From assembly GCA_032821775.1 (NCBI GenBank), contig JAVLRN010000004.1, positions 2,914,001 through 2,978,000 on the forward strand: DNA of 64,000 nucleotides, given 5' to 3'. This DNA comes from Sanguinoderma infundibulare (Eukaryota; Basidiomycota; Agaricomycetes; Polyporales; Polyporaceae). Positions 46,253-58,492 of the stretch are shown in pieces. Both the position numbers and the translations under genes were made by a program. Positions within the stretch are counted from its first letter, which is position 1; each line of letters starts with the position of its first letter. Under the pieces are notes generated by a model, which saw nothing but the letters and a program-made list of their open reading frames with translations, was not told the DNA's origin and did no database searches.

Positions 46253-47933
46253 TCAGAATCGCCAGCACCAGGAGGACTTCTCTCGCTTAGAGTGGAGTTC
46301 ATGGTTCGGTGTAATGGTGAAGATATACGACTCGCGTCCAGCGTTCGTGGATTCTTGGACCATGAAGCCTAGCACTAAAAGCAGCTCCCTGGTCCAGCTG
46401 CAGAGACGCACTGCCACATGGATTGAGCGCGGCCGCGGCGGAGCCCAGCGTAGATTCTCGTGAATGTCGGCGTTGTACTGCAGGTCGTTTATGGTACGCG
46501 AAGGATGGTGAGGTATGCAGACGGTGGTCATGGTCCACTTCTGTGAGAATCAAGCGATCTCCAGCATCGACTCAAGGAAAACACCGCGAACGTATGGCGG
46601 CCGACCTTCAAGTCGTGCAGCACCCGGTCCTACGCCTGTCCCCTTGGTAGCCGCAAGGTCCGTTGGACCTACCAGCCTTCCGGCATTGAGATCACCGGTA
46701 CCGATGAAATATGACGGGCCGTCGCGTTCCTGATCTGGACGCAACGGAAGAGCGAGAAAGCCCATCTCCGGGAGTTTGCAGCCCAAAAGCGCCAAGTGCG
46801 TAAACTGAGAGCCCCTACATTGAAGGGGGAGAGTGAGCGAGAAGAGGAAGGTAAGCGTGGCGAATCCCGTATGGGGTAGTCGTGAATGTTGGAACGAGTT
46901 CGCGTTGAGGGATCCCCAACGCGAGAGAAAGCTCGTCAGGGCGCACCGAAACAATGGATGAAGATTCATGGAACTCCCGTGGAGATGATGTGAGCAGGAA
47001 CTGGGACGAGGTTTGGGCAACGGGATGCGGTCGAGCAGAGGCGTCGTCTACGTCGGGTGTGTATGCGGGCCCGGGCGAGAAACGGGAAAGCCTTCCCCAC
47101 GCGAATATGGTTTGGTCGGGGTCGCGTTTCAGGATCTCCTCCTGAAGACGGATAGAGGCGTAGCGGCCTTCCCCGTACTCAACGGGAATCTTCACACCTG
47201 CGTGTCCATCAAGAAGTACGCCCGGTCTTCAACACGGCTTGTCAGTGGCTGGTCTTCCTCAAAGCAGCCCATGAGAGGCGACATCCGATGGGGACATCTC
47301 CCAGGGACTGTTTCCCCGCGAGGACTGCTCCTGGAATCCCCGTCGCCTTCGTGGGCAATGCACAGCCTATATGGCGGGATCGCTCTTCTTGCCAATTTTC
47401 TTCCATTCGCTAGACAGAAATCCGACGTTGTCCGGCGCGAGGAGCTCCTGAAGCGTCCAGCCGCAGTCAAACCGCTCGCTTGCACAAAATGACTCCTGCC
47501 GGTTGGCGAATTTGACATCACGAAGATGTACGTAGCATACCCTGGAGTGGGCATACCAACTGTACATCGAGGGAATCGCTTTCTCAACCTCTGCTGGGTT
47601 CGATTTGTCGATGCAGGAGGTGTCCGCCCAGGCGAAGTCGGACTCGTCATCCAGGACGGTCTCGAGGAAGCGCCGCAGCTTTGAGCCTTCAGGAAGGGAA
47701 GAGAGTAGGTTGGAGCCCTCGCCTGGCACTGCCTTGCAGCGGTTCTGAATTCCGCGGACGTCGAGATAGATCAGTTCAGGATCTTCGGGTGGTTTTGACC
47801 AGACATGGGATAGGATGGCATAATGGGTTGTACGAGGGCCTTTGACCTCCGCAAAATTCCCGTTTTGGTATTCAGGAGCCGTAGGAGGGTAGGCTGAGAA
47901 AACATATAATATAGTCAGCGCACTTGCAATCAA
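46253..47933 (-). pseudogene. Decayed HET-domain gene 1
   Basis: HET (heterokaryon incompatibility) motifs occur in order: HYAILSHVW, FAWADTSCIDKSNPAEVEKA, SMYSWYAHSRVCYVHLRD, CGWTLQELLAP, then TGIPGAVLAGKQSLGDVP, RLSWAA, SRVEDRAYFLMDT, KIPVEYGEGRYASIRLQEEI and LKRDPDQTIFAWG. They lie in several frames. The frame breaks near 47385 (stop after KKSDPAI), again in the RLSWAA stretch, near 47200 between FLMDTQV and VKIPVEYG, and further on, where the typical C-terminal half (LALLGCKLPEMGFLALPLRP) sits in yet another frame. No normal introns bridge these jumps. A working protein would sense non-self and trigger cell death after fusion of unlike hyphae; this copy is almost surely dead. Confidence 0.75.
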
Positions 47934-47955
47934 ATCTAAGACGTAAAGGACTCAT

Positions 47956-49301
47956 TCACCTCCTCCGGCCGTCTCTCGCAGAAGACGAACTTGAAGGATG
48001 CTGTGGGCTCTCCGCCTGGGCTGGCTCAGCTATGGGAGAGGTTTGGTCGTTGGAATCGTCGTGGAAAGTGGCATCTGAACTTTGTCGATAGCGGGAGGCG
48101 CAGACGGTACCCATTGTAGGCGGATGGGAGCGGAGGATTGTCTGCAGCTGATTGTCTGGGATCAAGGTGTGAACGACTGCACTGGGATTTGGACAGTAGC
48201 GGTGTCGAGAGGAGTTGGTGGTTATTTCCACCGACACGGGTTCGTGATCCTTCGACTTCAGCAGCCTGAGGGGAAAACACAACAATCCAGACACCTGTTT
48301 GTCAGTGCAGGCCAGGAGGGCAACAGGAAGGTGACGGAAAGTTGTAACCGGGAGGGTCATGCGAATGTCGTGGGGATTGCTCTGAATCGTGGGGTACAGA
48401 TGGTCCGACAAACGAACACCGAGTTTCGTTGCGAACGCACGTGACGAAAGGTTCACCACGTTTCGAGTACCACGAAAGGCGAGAGGGGAAGAAGCCAGAA
48501 GAGGACGTGGAGAGAGACGACAAGTATTGAATACAAAATCGGACTGGACTTGGGACCAGTTGGATCCCCAGGCAAGAAGGCTCTGGTCTGGATAGCGTCT
48601 GAGGGCGTCAACTTGGAGACGACGGAAAGCATTTTCGCCCTCTCCGTAACCGATCCGCATGTCAACGCCCAAAATACCCAACAAAGAGTACGCCCTGTCG
48701 TCAATGCGAGTGCACTCCCTGTGGGTTGCCCATGTCATTCGACAGACTATCGGATGTCGTCCAACGGTATTTCCGATGTGAGGACTCCACGGTCGATGTC
48801 CGTCGCCGTCTTCAAGAGTGACGGGAAGGAATGTTTCGACCCTAGGAGTGTCCAGTCACAGGAGAAGAGGACGATAGAAGGAGCGATGAGCTCTTGCACC
48901 GTCCATGTGCGACGGATCCATCGACTTTGGCGGAAATATCTGGCAACAATATGAAAATCTTCGGCGCTGGGGACGTCGGGGAGGAAGACGTAGTATACGC
49001 CGGCATAACCATGCCAGTCGAACATCGAGTTCATTGAGTTCGGACCGGTCCCTCTTGTCAATGCAGCAGGTGTCGACCCAACCCGTCCGCTCGCGCGAGC
49101 TCGCCAAACCCGCCTAATCTTCTCGGCCAGTCGAGGAAAAAGAGGAAGGCGATACTCGCTGGATTGATCCTGCAGAGCACGAACCTCCACGTACGACATT
49201 TCGCCCTCACTTGACCAAGAGTGGGATAGAATCGTGCAGTGCGTCGCTCGAGGATCGGCAATTAGTTCGAATTGCCCCGTATAAGTGTTCAGCAAGCGCA
49301 T
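47956..49301 (-). pseudogene. Decayed HET-domain gene 2
   Basis: The start MRLLNTYTGQFELIADPRAT followed by ILSHSW is typical of agaricomycete HET proteins. Later motifs are WVDTCCIDKRDRSELNE, SMFDWHGYAGVYYVFLPDVP, RTWTVQELIAPS, then RI-DDRAYSLLGILGVDM, GYGEGENAFRRLQ and YPDQSLLAWG. The frame shifts just before WVDTCC, again between SELNE and NSMFDW, and near 48745, where a TAG stop after PLDDIR and a further shift separate the N- and C-terminal halves. The second half stays open to 47956, ending in a Ser/Arg-rich tail. At least three lesions make this a pseudogene. It is the upstream neighbour of HET gene 1, in the same orientation, 22 bp away. Confidence 0.75.
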
Positions 49302-50311
49302 GTTGGCTTGACGATCGATCCGTTAGCAGGCGGCATTCGAGGGCCGAGAGGACTCACAACGTCAGGTACGGGCCAATTGGTATTCGAATATTGATGCCAA
49401 GGGATACGGAACAGTCGGCGATATCGTGACAGTAGAGCGGCGAATCGGGGCAGGGGGAGGAGGACCGCGGATACTGAAGGCGAGGAATGGCAGGCTCGGA
49501 GTCAACGAGGCAAGTCTGGCAGTGGCCACGCGGCTGGTAGGAGTCAACCTGGCGAAAGGGGTTTGTGTTTAGCCGTAGACTGAAGGACGACCAAGACTCA
49601 CCGACAGAGGATCTCGAGTGAAGCGAGATATGGCTCCTGGGCAGTGGGCAATACACGTTGTGGGCCACAAGCGCGTGCTTCCTAGCTGGACAGCCCCCCA
49701 CCGGTGGCTGTTAAGCTGAGTCTCGCATTAAATCCGTCCGCGTCCACATGCGCTGCAACGCGAGAAGATTTTTATAGAACCTAATTAACGAACCGAATGG
49801 ACACCTAGAAAAGCATTCGATGAGTCAACTCTGAACAGCTTGTGGAGGATTGAGTGACAACTACGTGGCCCTTGACATCGATGTGTGCTGCATGGCAGGT
49901 ATTCCCAGAGAGAAAACGCGAAGAAAAGGCGGAGAAAAGGTCTCTTGTTGGCACGCCCTTCTGCCACCGTTCTCCATGACGTCACGCGGAAGACAACAGT
50001 TTCCTACAAGTAACGCCTTTCCTCCGTATCCTCTTGCCTCCAAAATCTGCGCATGCCTGCCGTACTGGTGTTCCCCGTCGTGCTGAGGTCCAATTTAGCG
50101 CAGTTCATACAACACATGACCAGCACAGCCCGTCTTGGGGTTTTAGAGGATCCATCCAAATCGTCAAGGATGCACTGAAGGTGGTTCCTAGTTCTAGCAT
50201 ATAGACAACGAGATGAGCTACAAAAACAGATAGCAATACTATGGGTTGGTCACAAACGAAACAATACAGTAATCGGGGTGTCCACAATGACGGAAATTGG
50301 GAGGGAATTGG
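49302..50311. other. Intergenic 1 kb, no gene seen
   Basis: Between the HET pseudogene start and the ASF1 stop. Small ORFs on both strands lack motifs and splice support. Confidence 0.5.
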
Positions 50312-51063
50312 TCATGTTGAAGACTTTGCGGTGCCGTTGACTGTAACCTCTTCGCCGTCCCCGATGTCGTCCGCAGATGGGACTGCAGCCGAGTTGGCAG
50401 CGCCCGCAGCAACTGCCCCTCCAGCTTGTGGAGGTGCGACGTCCCTATACGCGAGCCATGAGTACGCAAGGCAAACAGGACATCCAAAGCACACGACGCA
50501 CCACTTGATCTGGAACCTCGTCACCCTTGGTTTCTGGTTGATATCCCTCACCAGCCTGTCGAACCGTATCGGCTCTGGAAGGGCCTCCTTCATTTCCTCA
50601 TTGTCGTACTCGGTGTTCTGGTAATACCCGACCCGGACGAACTCCTGGTCCTTGTACGACCCGGTAAGGATGAGGGCCGCCACGCCCATAACGTCTTCTG
50701 GGGGGATCTTGGAGGGGTTTGGTGCGGATCCCTCAAATTCGAACGCGTTCACGCCGACTGGCACCGGTCCGACCAGACAGTCATCCAGTTCTTGATCGAG
50801 CTCCTCGTTGCCCGGAGACGCGACGTAGATGAGGCGCCATTCCAGGTCTGCCACATGGAAGGATTGGTTGGAGGGAGACCATATAAGTTTGTATAAACGC
50901 ACCTTCTGGGAGAGGAGCTATGCACTCGAACGTGACTCGGAAGTGGTATGGGTCGATGAAGCGGGCAGGGTTGTTGAGGAACTCAACATTCTGCACGACA
51001 CATGAGCACGATTTCAGAGGGAATAGCAGTTTAACCACGCACCCTGATTGTGACTATCGACAT
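50312..51063 (-). CDS. ASF1: Histone chaperone ASF1
   Basis: Four exons close in phase to 195 residues: 51043-51063, 50903-50990, 50502-50847 and 50312-50444. The first exon encodes only seven residues (MSIVTIR). The conserved core follows, with [95 protein letters not shown] and [15 protein letters not shown]1 carries H3-H4 dimers during replication-coupled and transcription-coupled chromatin assembly in the nucleus. The tail is Ala/Gly-rich and acidic as usual. The open frame after RFQIKW in the DNA (CVVCFGCP...) is intron, not tail. Confidence 0.96.
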
Positions 51064-51565
51064 CGCTGGCTTGTGACGGTGGTTTCAACGGCAGAGAAGG
51101 GGGGCAAGGGGGCTCGAGGGTGGCGGGATGGTGGATCGGTGCCAGAACGCGCAACTTGCGGGCAGGAGACGCGTCAAGTCACAAACGCGTTATTCCCCTG
51201 TAACGCCCTTCTGTCACAGGCGCTTCCGCACAATGGGCGCGTTGTCTAACGGATAAATGACGTATAGGGCCGAGAGTAGCTGGGTTCGAACACGGGTCTA
51301 CGCATGTCGGTCCGCCTTTCGCGTGTGCAGGTTTCTTCCCAACGACGTTGCCCTTGGAGACTGCAAGACTGAACTGGTCTTACACTGCGTCCTGCTTACT
51401 GCTTTTGTGGCTGCAAACACTGCCATAGCGGAAATTTGCCAAGGACGACGACACTCGGATTTCGAAACTAAGTTTCCCTTCGCACCATCAGTTCACTCCA
51501 TCCCACACCTCTCCTCTCGCTCTCTGGGAAGCACCCACCCGGTCTCTGTCGACCAACTGGTGCAC
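51064..51565. promoter_or_regulatory. Shared upstream region of ASF1 and MPP6-like gene
   Basis: About 500 bases between two divergent start codons, so it probably holds both promoters. No clear TATA box was seen. A TTCGAAC-containing word near 51294 resembles a tRNA T-loop but does not fold (see rejected items). Confidence 0.45.
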
Positions 51566-52419
51566 ATGGCTGGTAAAACGCTCAGCAATGGGACTCTGAG
51601 TCTCCGCTTCATGCAGAACGCCCATAGGGCAAAACTGCAGGCCCAAGTCGAATTGGAGCAGGCCAAGATCAAGGATGATGCCGAATGGTCCGTCTCCCAG
51701 GAAGTCAGAGACGCATGGGGATTAGGGGAATCGTCAAGCAAACAGTGCGTCTCTAGTGCTGTTCACGCTCAGATACATAGACTCATGCTCCTATAGGGCA
51801 GATGATGTGCACGACTCTTCGTACCTGCCCTTCATCTTCCAGTCAGATAAAGGCCAAGCTTCATCATCAGACTCTCAACCCGACGCCAGACCGGCATTCC
51901 GAGGGCGACGGACCTTCAATGCGAAGGGCAAGGAGGTGGTTGCGGAACCGGTGTGTCGCCTCAGTTTACACCCTGTTCTGTTTGCTCATCCAACACGGTA
52001 TACTTTCCAAGCCGAAACCTCCAGAAGAAGAAGTGGAAGACGCAAATTCCGATCCTCGCCCAAAGTCTCGTTCAAAGTTCGAGCCGCTCCCGACCTCCAT
52101 ATCCGGCTTCAACACCCCCATCGCATCCACCAGAAGAGACGGCAAGAAGGCTCGCTCCAAGACCGCCCAAGAGCTCATCCGTGACAACGCCCCGATCCAT
52201 CCACCCGCTTCGCTCTTACAGTTCTCAGAAGAAGACACCAGATCGAAGCCGCCACCCGCACCTGCGCCGATTCCCCCGAGCGCGGGGTTCGTCAAGCCAG
52301 CAGGCGTCGACGCCCCCGTTCCGCCTGCGACGTCCGCACGTAAGCGCGACAGGGAGCAGGGTCCCAGTGCCGGCATGGAAGGGAAGAAACGAAAGAAGAA
52401 GAAAGAGACGAGCTCGTGA
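51566..52419 (+). CDS. M-phase phosphoprotein 6 (MPP6)-like exosome cofactor
   Basis: Three exons close in phase to 246 residues: 51566-51744, 51797-51950 and 52012-52419. The N-terminus MAGKTLSNGTLSLRFMQNA has the Lys-x-Leu-Ser...Leu-x-x-Phe-Met-Gln motif of MPP6 proteins, and residues 95-108 (ARPAFRGRRTFNAKG) match their second conserved patch (SFRGFN-like). MPP6 binds RNA and docks Mtr4 to the nuclear exosome for rRNA processing and RNA decay. The C-terminal part is longer than in animals, rich in Pro, Ser and Lys, and ends KKRKKKKETSS, which can serve for nuclear import or RNA binding. The family call rests on two short motifs, so moderate confidence. Confidence 0.72.
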
Positions 52420-55400
52420 GCTCGCGCGCCCATCCCGTCATCGTTCGTCCCCCGCCCTTTGCTTCCTTTCCGTTATTTCCGTCCACGTTTCGCGGAACAG
52501 CTGCGGGTGCGTTCCAGGACATGCGGCGTCGACGTCACTGCGTCCGACGGGAATGTCAGCGTTTTTACAATGGTTTATGTTGTTTGTTGGGGGTTCCCTG
52601 CATGTTGTTCCATTAGGGCGTTGGCAGAATACATGGTGTGCGTCAATCCTCTTTCCCTGTGGTGCTTTACGCGTCGCGAGGACGCTGACTCTCACGCAGG
52701 TAGTGCTTAATACCCTTTGTGCGTCTTCCCCGAAAACATGTGATCAGCCTGCACTTCGGAATTACGAGACCTATGACACATGCCTGCCGGTCGCCGTACG
52801 ACGTGGGGCGCATGTTGAAGACTCTACACCTCTCCACCGACGTTACTACCAGTATGTCGTCCACACGACGCCGTCGAGTGGACGCAAAGGTGAGTATTCA
52901 CACCGCACAAATACCGTGAACGAATGGCTATCTTAAAATACTAGCACACGACGATGAACAGAAGCCAGCCTCGTTTCTCGGCAGCGGAGAGAGGGATGAT
53001 CCTACGGCGTTCCATACAGAGCTCACGTTGTTGGCTTCCATCCTACAGTTCCTTCGCCCGTTCGGTTTTTCGTTATCCGAACAGTCCTGGATGTCCGCCG
53101 TGTCCTCGGTTGCACAAGCCCGCAAACTCACTCGTGAGACGCACCATGTGATTCCCCAAAAACTTCCACTTCGCTCGCTTCTAGCCGCAAGGTTCAGCAA
53201 AAGAAGCAGCGGCCCATGGCGCAAGGTCCGACCCGAAGCCGCTGCCTTCTATCCTTCCATGTCCCTTCCGGATTCTCCTCCACCACGACGCCCGTGTCCT
53301 GTCCGATGCCGTCCTCGTACCCTGAGCCCGATGACCGCGTAAACCCACACCTTGCTGCGTAACCGTCGGCGAGGAGTGAAAGGTGGTTGACCCTAGGCCG
53401 GGTCTTTGCCACTCTCATCGAATCGAAGTCGAAGTCAAGGGCGACCTGCTGAGGCTGCCCCCGCACACCGGCGCGAACAAACGCCACAATCGCTCCTGTC
53501 CACTGCCCCCTCAGAGCACGAGCATGCGCCGCCTTCTCCTTCTCCTCCTTCTCCTCCTCCTTCACGTCCTGCCCTGCCCTGCGCGATACGCGCGACGGAA
53601 CGAGGAAGACGCGCCGCGAACGGCAGCCCGTGCCCGACCACACGAACCACACGAACCATTCGTCGAATCAAGGAGAAGGCGAACGCGGCAGCCGGCGAAC
53701 AGGGCGAATCAATTCCTCGAAGTGGCCAGCGGGGCCCACACGACTCAGGGAACTGGTACAGCCATACGCCATGACGCGCCTCCGACGAGAACGTAACCCG
53801 GATGGTTTGTGATGCCCTCAAAGGTGCATCGTCTCTCATCACCAGCCCCTCGGGGTTGGCACTGTCCCTCGGGTCTCGCAGAGAAGTCCAGCATCGTCGC
53901 TGAGGTGCTTGGAAGTGGATAGTGGGGGATGGGCTAGCACGGCCGGGTTATTGCAGAGGCCCGGATGCCGTCCCAGCGGCGCTTCTTGTGGACTGAAGTA
54001 AGCCGCATGCGCACACTGGTCATCGAGTCACAAACCCTGTAGCACGGCGTTACTAACCAACTGCTTAATAAACCAGACGATCTGACCGCTCCCCGTCAGA
54101 TGCGACTTTGAATGGAAGTAGCGCTTCCGAGTCTAGGGCGAGCTGGCGCGTAGCAAACCACGGACTTGGACTTGCCGGATTATGCTCGCGGTTGGAGCGT
54201 GCTCCTACACGTCCCAAGATACCCAGCGAATCGCTAAACACGCACCTGCACCGTCGAGCGAGCCGTCTAGGGTCCTCGGTCATTGTCCCGGACGCCCTGC
54301 TACGGCTCGCGCTTCCTGCCCGGTCCTCTGGCATGCGACTCTCGGTCGGAGGTTAGGCGACGCTGGCGTCCGGGCCATTGAGCTTGAGCTTGACCCCGTG
54401 AGTTTGGCGTTGCGCCGTCTTCCAAGACAAGTGGCACATCCCAAGCTTCTCTCCTCAGGGTTTGGGTTTTATTCGACTTGAACCCAAACGCGTTCTGCCG
54501 ACCACCTGTGGGCCGCTTGTTTTTTTGCGCGAACGAGCGCGGACCGAGTCCCTCATCAGCCCGCGGTCTCTCGCGCTGCAGCGAACGAACGTTTAATGAG
54601 AAGAAGTTGCTGGCTCGCGGTGTCTTTATCGAACCCCAAGTTAGAACCAGAAGGCCGGTCTGGCGGCGCCCGCTGCGTGCCTGATGCTTCAAGCTCACCG
54701 AGGATTCCCAGAATGTCCAGATCGTACACCCGGCTGCCACCCCTCACGAGCGTGGCGGAGTGCCCCACCGGTTCGTGACGATTCCACAAGACAAGGGACG
54801 ACTGAAGTCGGCGAATCGCGCGGACCTCCCCCTGGAGTAGAGTTCGTGTCTGACGACGTCAGAACGTGCAAGCCCACGCCGGTGCGGTGAGTTCACGACT
54901 GTGCGGCGGCACCGACGTCGGGAAAACGCGTAGGTTTTGTCAACTAAACTCTGGGTGCTTTTGCGTCGATAGCAGCCGACCACTTGAAGCCGTCTCTGGC
55001 CGGACGCCGCTGAGGATCAACCCACATCCAAGGAACACTTTTTGGCGGGCGGCTCCAGAGCCCAATAGCGGACGGTCGGGTTGAATGACCAATATTAACA
55101 TTATCCTCTTACCTACACGCCGCCGCAACGCGACCGGTAAGATTCTGCGTTGTGCCACAACGACCCCAAAGGCCGGCAGCCAGGCTCAAAACCTACGCTT
55201 TCCGGTCTTGATGACTCCGAGAGTCCGAGACGCCGCAGCAATATTTTGACAGATGCGGCGAGCCACAGCACACCGCGACCCGAACAGGAACCCTCCAGCC
55301 TCTAATGGACGAACGGTTCCAGTTCTCTCGTCGTGGCCGGACACCCCGTGGCCCAGCCGCATGCGTCATATCACAGTCATTGATGGAAGGCATGGAGGTG

Positions 55401-56308
55401 CGGTCCGAGACGTCCAACGAACTCGCGAACTGCGTCGTTCATTTCTGGAGCTCTGTGCGCAACCGTAAACGGAGCTTCCTCCGCCACGGTTTGAGTTCAG
55501 GCGAAGCCGTCAAAAGAGATCACGACCTCGCGGTCTTCTCGAAGGCGCCGAGAACGATCCGGGGAATCTTGATTTCTTTCTGAGCAGCCTGGCCGGTCCT
55601 TCTGGACTATGAGCAATAATGTACGGTCATGATCGGACGTTCTGGCCTCATGCTCCAGCCTTCCTCCCTTCCACGATCCTCTTGGAAATCTCCCACACTC
55701 ATGTAGAGTATATATATATTAACCACTTCTGTAGAGTGACAAGCTCGACCAGAACTCACGAATGCATTTAACAAGCTCACCAAACCCTGCGCTTGCCCCT
55801 ATGCAACTCGGGTGCACCGTGCCCGAAGCACTTCGTTTGCAACGGAACCAACCTTCTAGACCCGGCACCGACCACGGCCGAATCCTAACGCACCCGCAGC
55901 CCTAAATGACGGGCCTTCACTTTCCACCATCATAGCAGCCGCACGAATTCGCTCGCGGAGCTACGGAAACAGGACGTCCCATTGTTTCAGGCGCCTCAAC
56001 GAGCGTCCGCATCCCGAATTCCAATCCGTTGCGCCGATCCCGCCAGTCGGCAGTTCTGGATCCCAATAACGACATTCCCATCGCCGAGCTGTGCGCATCA
56101 CCGAGCCTGCGATGCTTCTAGTCAGCACACGCGCGTCCGCACAAGCGACATTGAGTATGTATCATCATTTGTCATTCGCGGTATGTTACGCACCATCTTC
56201 GCGCGCATGATCCTCCTAAACGCCTCGCCGCTCGCCCTAAAGCCGCGGAGACTTCCAAGCGCCTTCGGAAGCTTAGGCCTCAGATTCGTCATCATCGTCC
56301 GTCCGGCT

Positions 56309-56327
56309 GGCTGCTGCTGCTGCTGCT
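56309..56327 (+). repeat. CTG/GCT microsatellite
   Basis: Six consecutive CTG triplets in otherwise non-genic sequence. Confidence 0.85.
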
Positions 56328-57849
56328 ATCCCTGGTGTGGCTAGCGATGGCGACGCGTCCGACACTCGGTGGATCGCAGCGCGCACTCCACGGCCCTGTA
56401 TCAGCGCATTGGTGTGTTACTTTCGCCTGTCTTCTGATGATCATCTCGACCTGCCAGAGCGCGGACGTTGTGTGAACGCGGCTGCAGGCCCAGCGAACCC
56501 ACCGATGAGAATTCGACCAGGGCCGCCGGAGCGCTGGGAGAGAAGGCGAACCCGCGATGACGCCCTGAAGAAGGCCTTCTGAGGGCGCCTCGAACCACGA
56601 AAAAATCTTCATTACACCAATGCGGGGTTTGCGTGCCTGACGCTGGTGGGAGCGGTATTCCCGGGGCCGTATGTTCGTGACCGTAGGCTTGTTTTCGTCC
56701 TGCTCGGCACCCCCAAGACACACGCTGTGCGCGATGTGCATCAGAGACGGTCGCGGAGTGACGAAAAGGGGTCGGGACGTACTGGAATACTCCGCGCACA
56801 TCCCACAACGCCGGCCGGTGTCAACCCACAGTGATTGGCCTAAAGAATTTCCGAATTAGCGCGTACATAGTCCTGTTGTGTGAGCCGCGAAGCTACTCGC
56901 ACATGTCTTCACGGTCGGCGTGCTGTCAACATTGCGCACCCGAACGCTGAAAAAAAAAAACCCTGAGCAATACAATGCGTCCAGCGCGTTTGCAGTGCGG
57001 ACATGTGGCTTCCGTGCGGTGCTGAAGAAGTGATCATACGCCCTGAAACGCAACGGAGCCAGAAGGGCGCGCTCGATGCATCGAAGGGGTCGAGCGGCGC
57101 GCTCGTCGGTGCGTGTGTGACCAGATGAGATTGCGCGTACTTATATCTGCGCAAGCAGACAGCCGAGCACTGGCACAGGTCGCCCAGACGGGCATAGCGT
57201 GGGGGTGCGACCCTGTGTGCGAAGCTTCGGTGACCAGGTGCAAATTACGAAGCAGACGCGAATTACCTTGAGAAAAACCTTCGGCGGCGGCGCTTCTGTG
57301 GCTGAGGCCCGAGGCCTGAGGACCGGATCGTGGTGCATGCCAATGGGATTGTGGCGACTCGGACGTGTGGCCAAAGGGTCCTTCGACTCGGAGGTCCAGC
57401 ATTTTGAAGACTGGACCGCGAAAGACCTCGAGGCATGTGTGCGTCGGAATGAGTAAGCGTGACGATGCGGCGTGTCGAACAAGCCTGTCCTATCGAGCAC
57501 GCTTTGAGAGGATCCGGGACGTCGAACCTGCGGGCTGCCTGGGTTGGGCGTGGTACTACTCTGCATCTTGAGGTTCCCACCCCGCTCGCCCAAGTGCTTG
57601 GGTGAAACGTAGAGTGTATCGGAGACCCCCCACGGTGGTCCGCAATGCACCAGATCCCAAGCAGGGCACGCTGATCCCGCGCGCATTACTGGGAATGTCA
57701 AGAGGGAACGCTGGAATGGTTGTGCTATAAACTTACGTACGTCAGCGCAACGCCGAGCGCGTCAACGACATGCTACTGAACGCCCATGTTCGGATGCCAA
57801 ACTGGTACCTGGCCACTTTGTTGCCTAATCGGTTAAGCCGGCTCTAGAA

Positions 57850-58492
57850 GGGATGATCTTGAGCGCCTTCCAATGCGTCCTCGAGGTTTGTCGGCAGATC
57901 CTACTGGCGTGCGTTAGAGCGGGTGTGATGGTCAATGCGGTTCCAGGATTTGTCAGGGCGGTAAGAGATGCTACAGGTTACCGAAGGCGAGTACTTACAG
58001 AGCATGGCGCCAGGCCTGTGATTCGTGAAGTAGAACGGCAGCTTTAGTGTGCCAGTCGTCAGGTCATACCTGCCTGGCTTGTCCTCGTCAGGCCTCCTGG
58101 GGAAGCGTGCTCAGAAAGAATATCCACAATGATCGTGCAACTATTGAGAGCCAAAGACGCACCTTGACATCTCCTGTCATCACGAAAGATGACGATGAAA
58201 GAACCTGATCTCGGGCTGGTGAGCAGGGAAGAGAATCCTCGGACATTGACAGTTCCAGTTCATTTGAGCCAAGAAGGTTGGACAGATCCCAATGTTGAAA
58301 AAACACCCGGGGTGTCACTTTGGTTTGATTGTCAAGATGACCATGATGTGGGGACAGCGCGCATTTTCGCGATGTCACCGCGCGCCAGCGTAAATGGGAA
58401 TGTGAGTACACGATTTCGGAAGACCTCCAATGAGTGTCAGTCGATAATCCAGCGCCGTTGCGCGTGAGGGGGGAGTAGCAGATATTGCGCAC
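57850..58492 (-). other. Coding-like remnant
   Basis: On the minus strand, pieces read like protein: RVFFQHWDLSNLLGSNELEL, DQVLSSSSFVMTGDV, RPDEDKPG, YDLTTGTLKLPFYFTNHRPG and DLPTNLEDALEGAQDHPF. They are separated by plausible donors and acceptors, but phases do not close: YDLTTG is one base off, and the last junction makes a stop. This may be a decayed gene of unknown family. Confidence 0.25.

Noticed and set aside
51235..51310. Possible tRNA (TCTAACGGAT-like A box and GGTTCGAAC)
   Set aside because: The T stem does not pair and no acceptor stem can be formed.
53521..53796. ORF beginning with a run of ten leucines that mimics a signal peptide
   Set aside because: The leucines come from a CTC/CTT simple repeat; the remainder is Arg/Pro-rich with no motif or exon structure.
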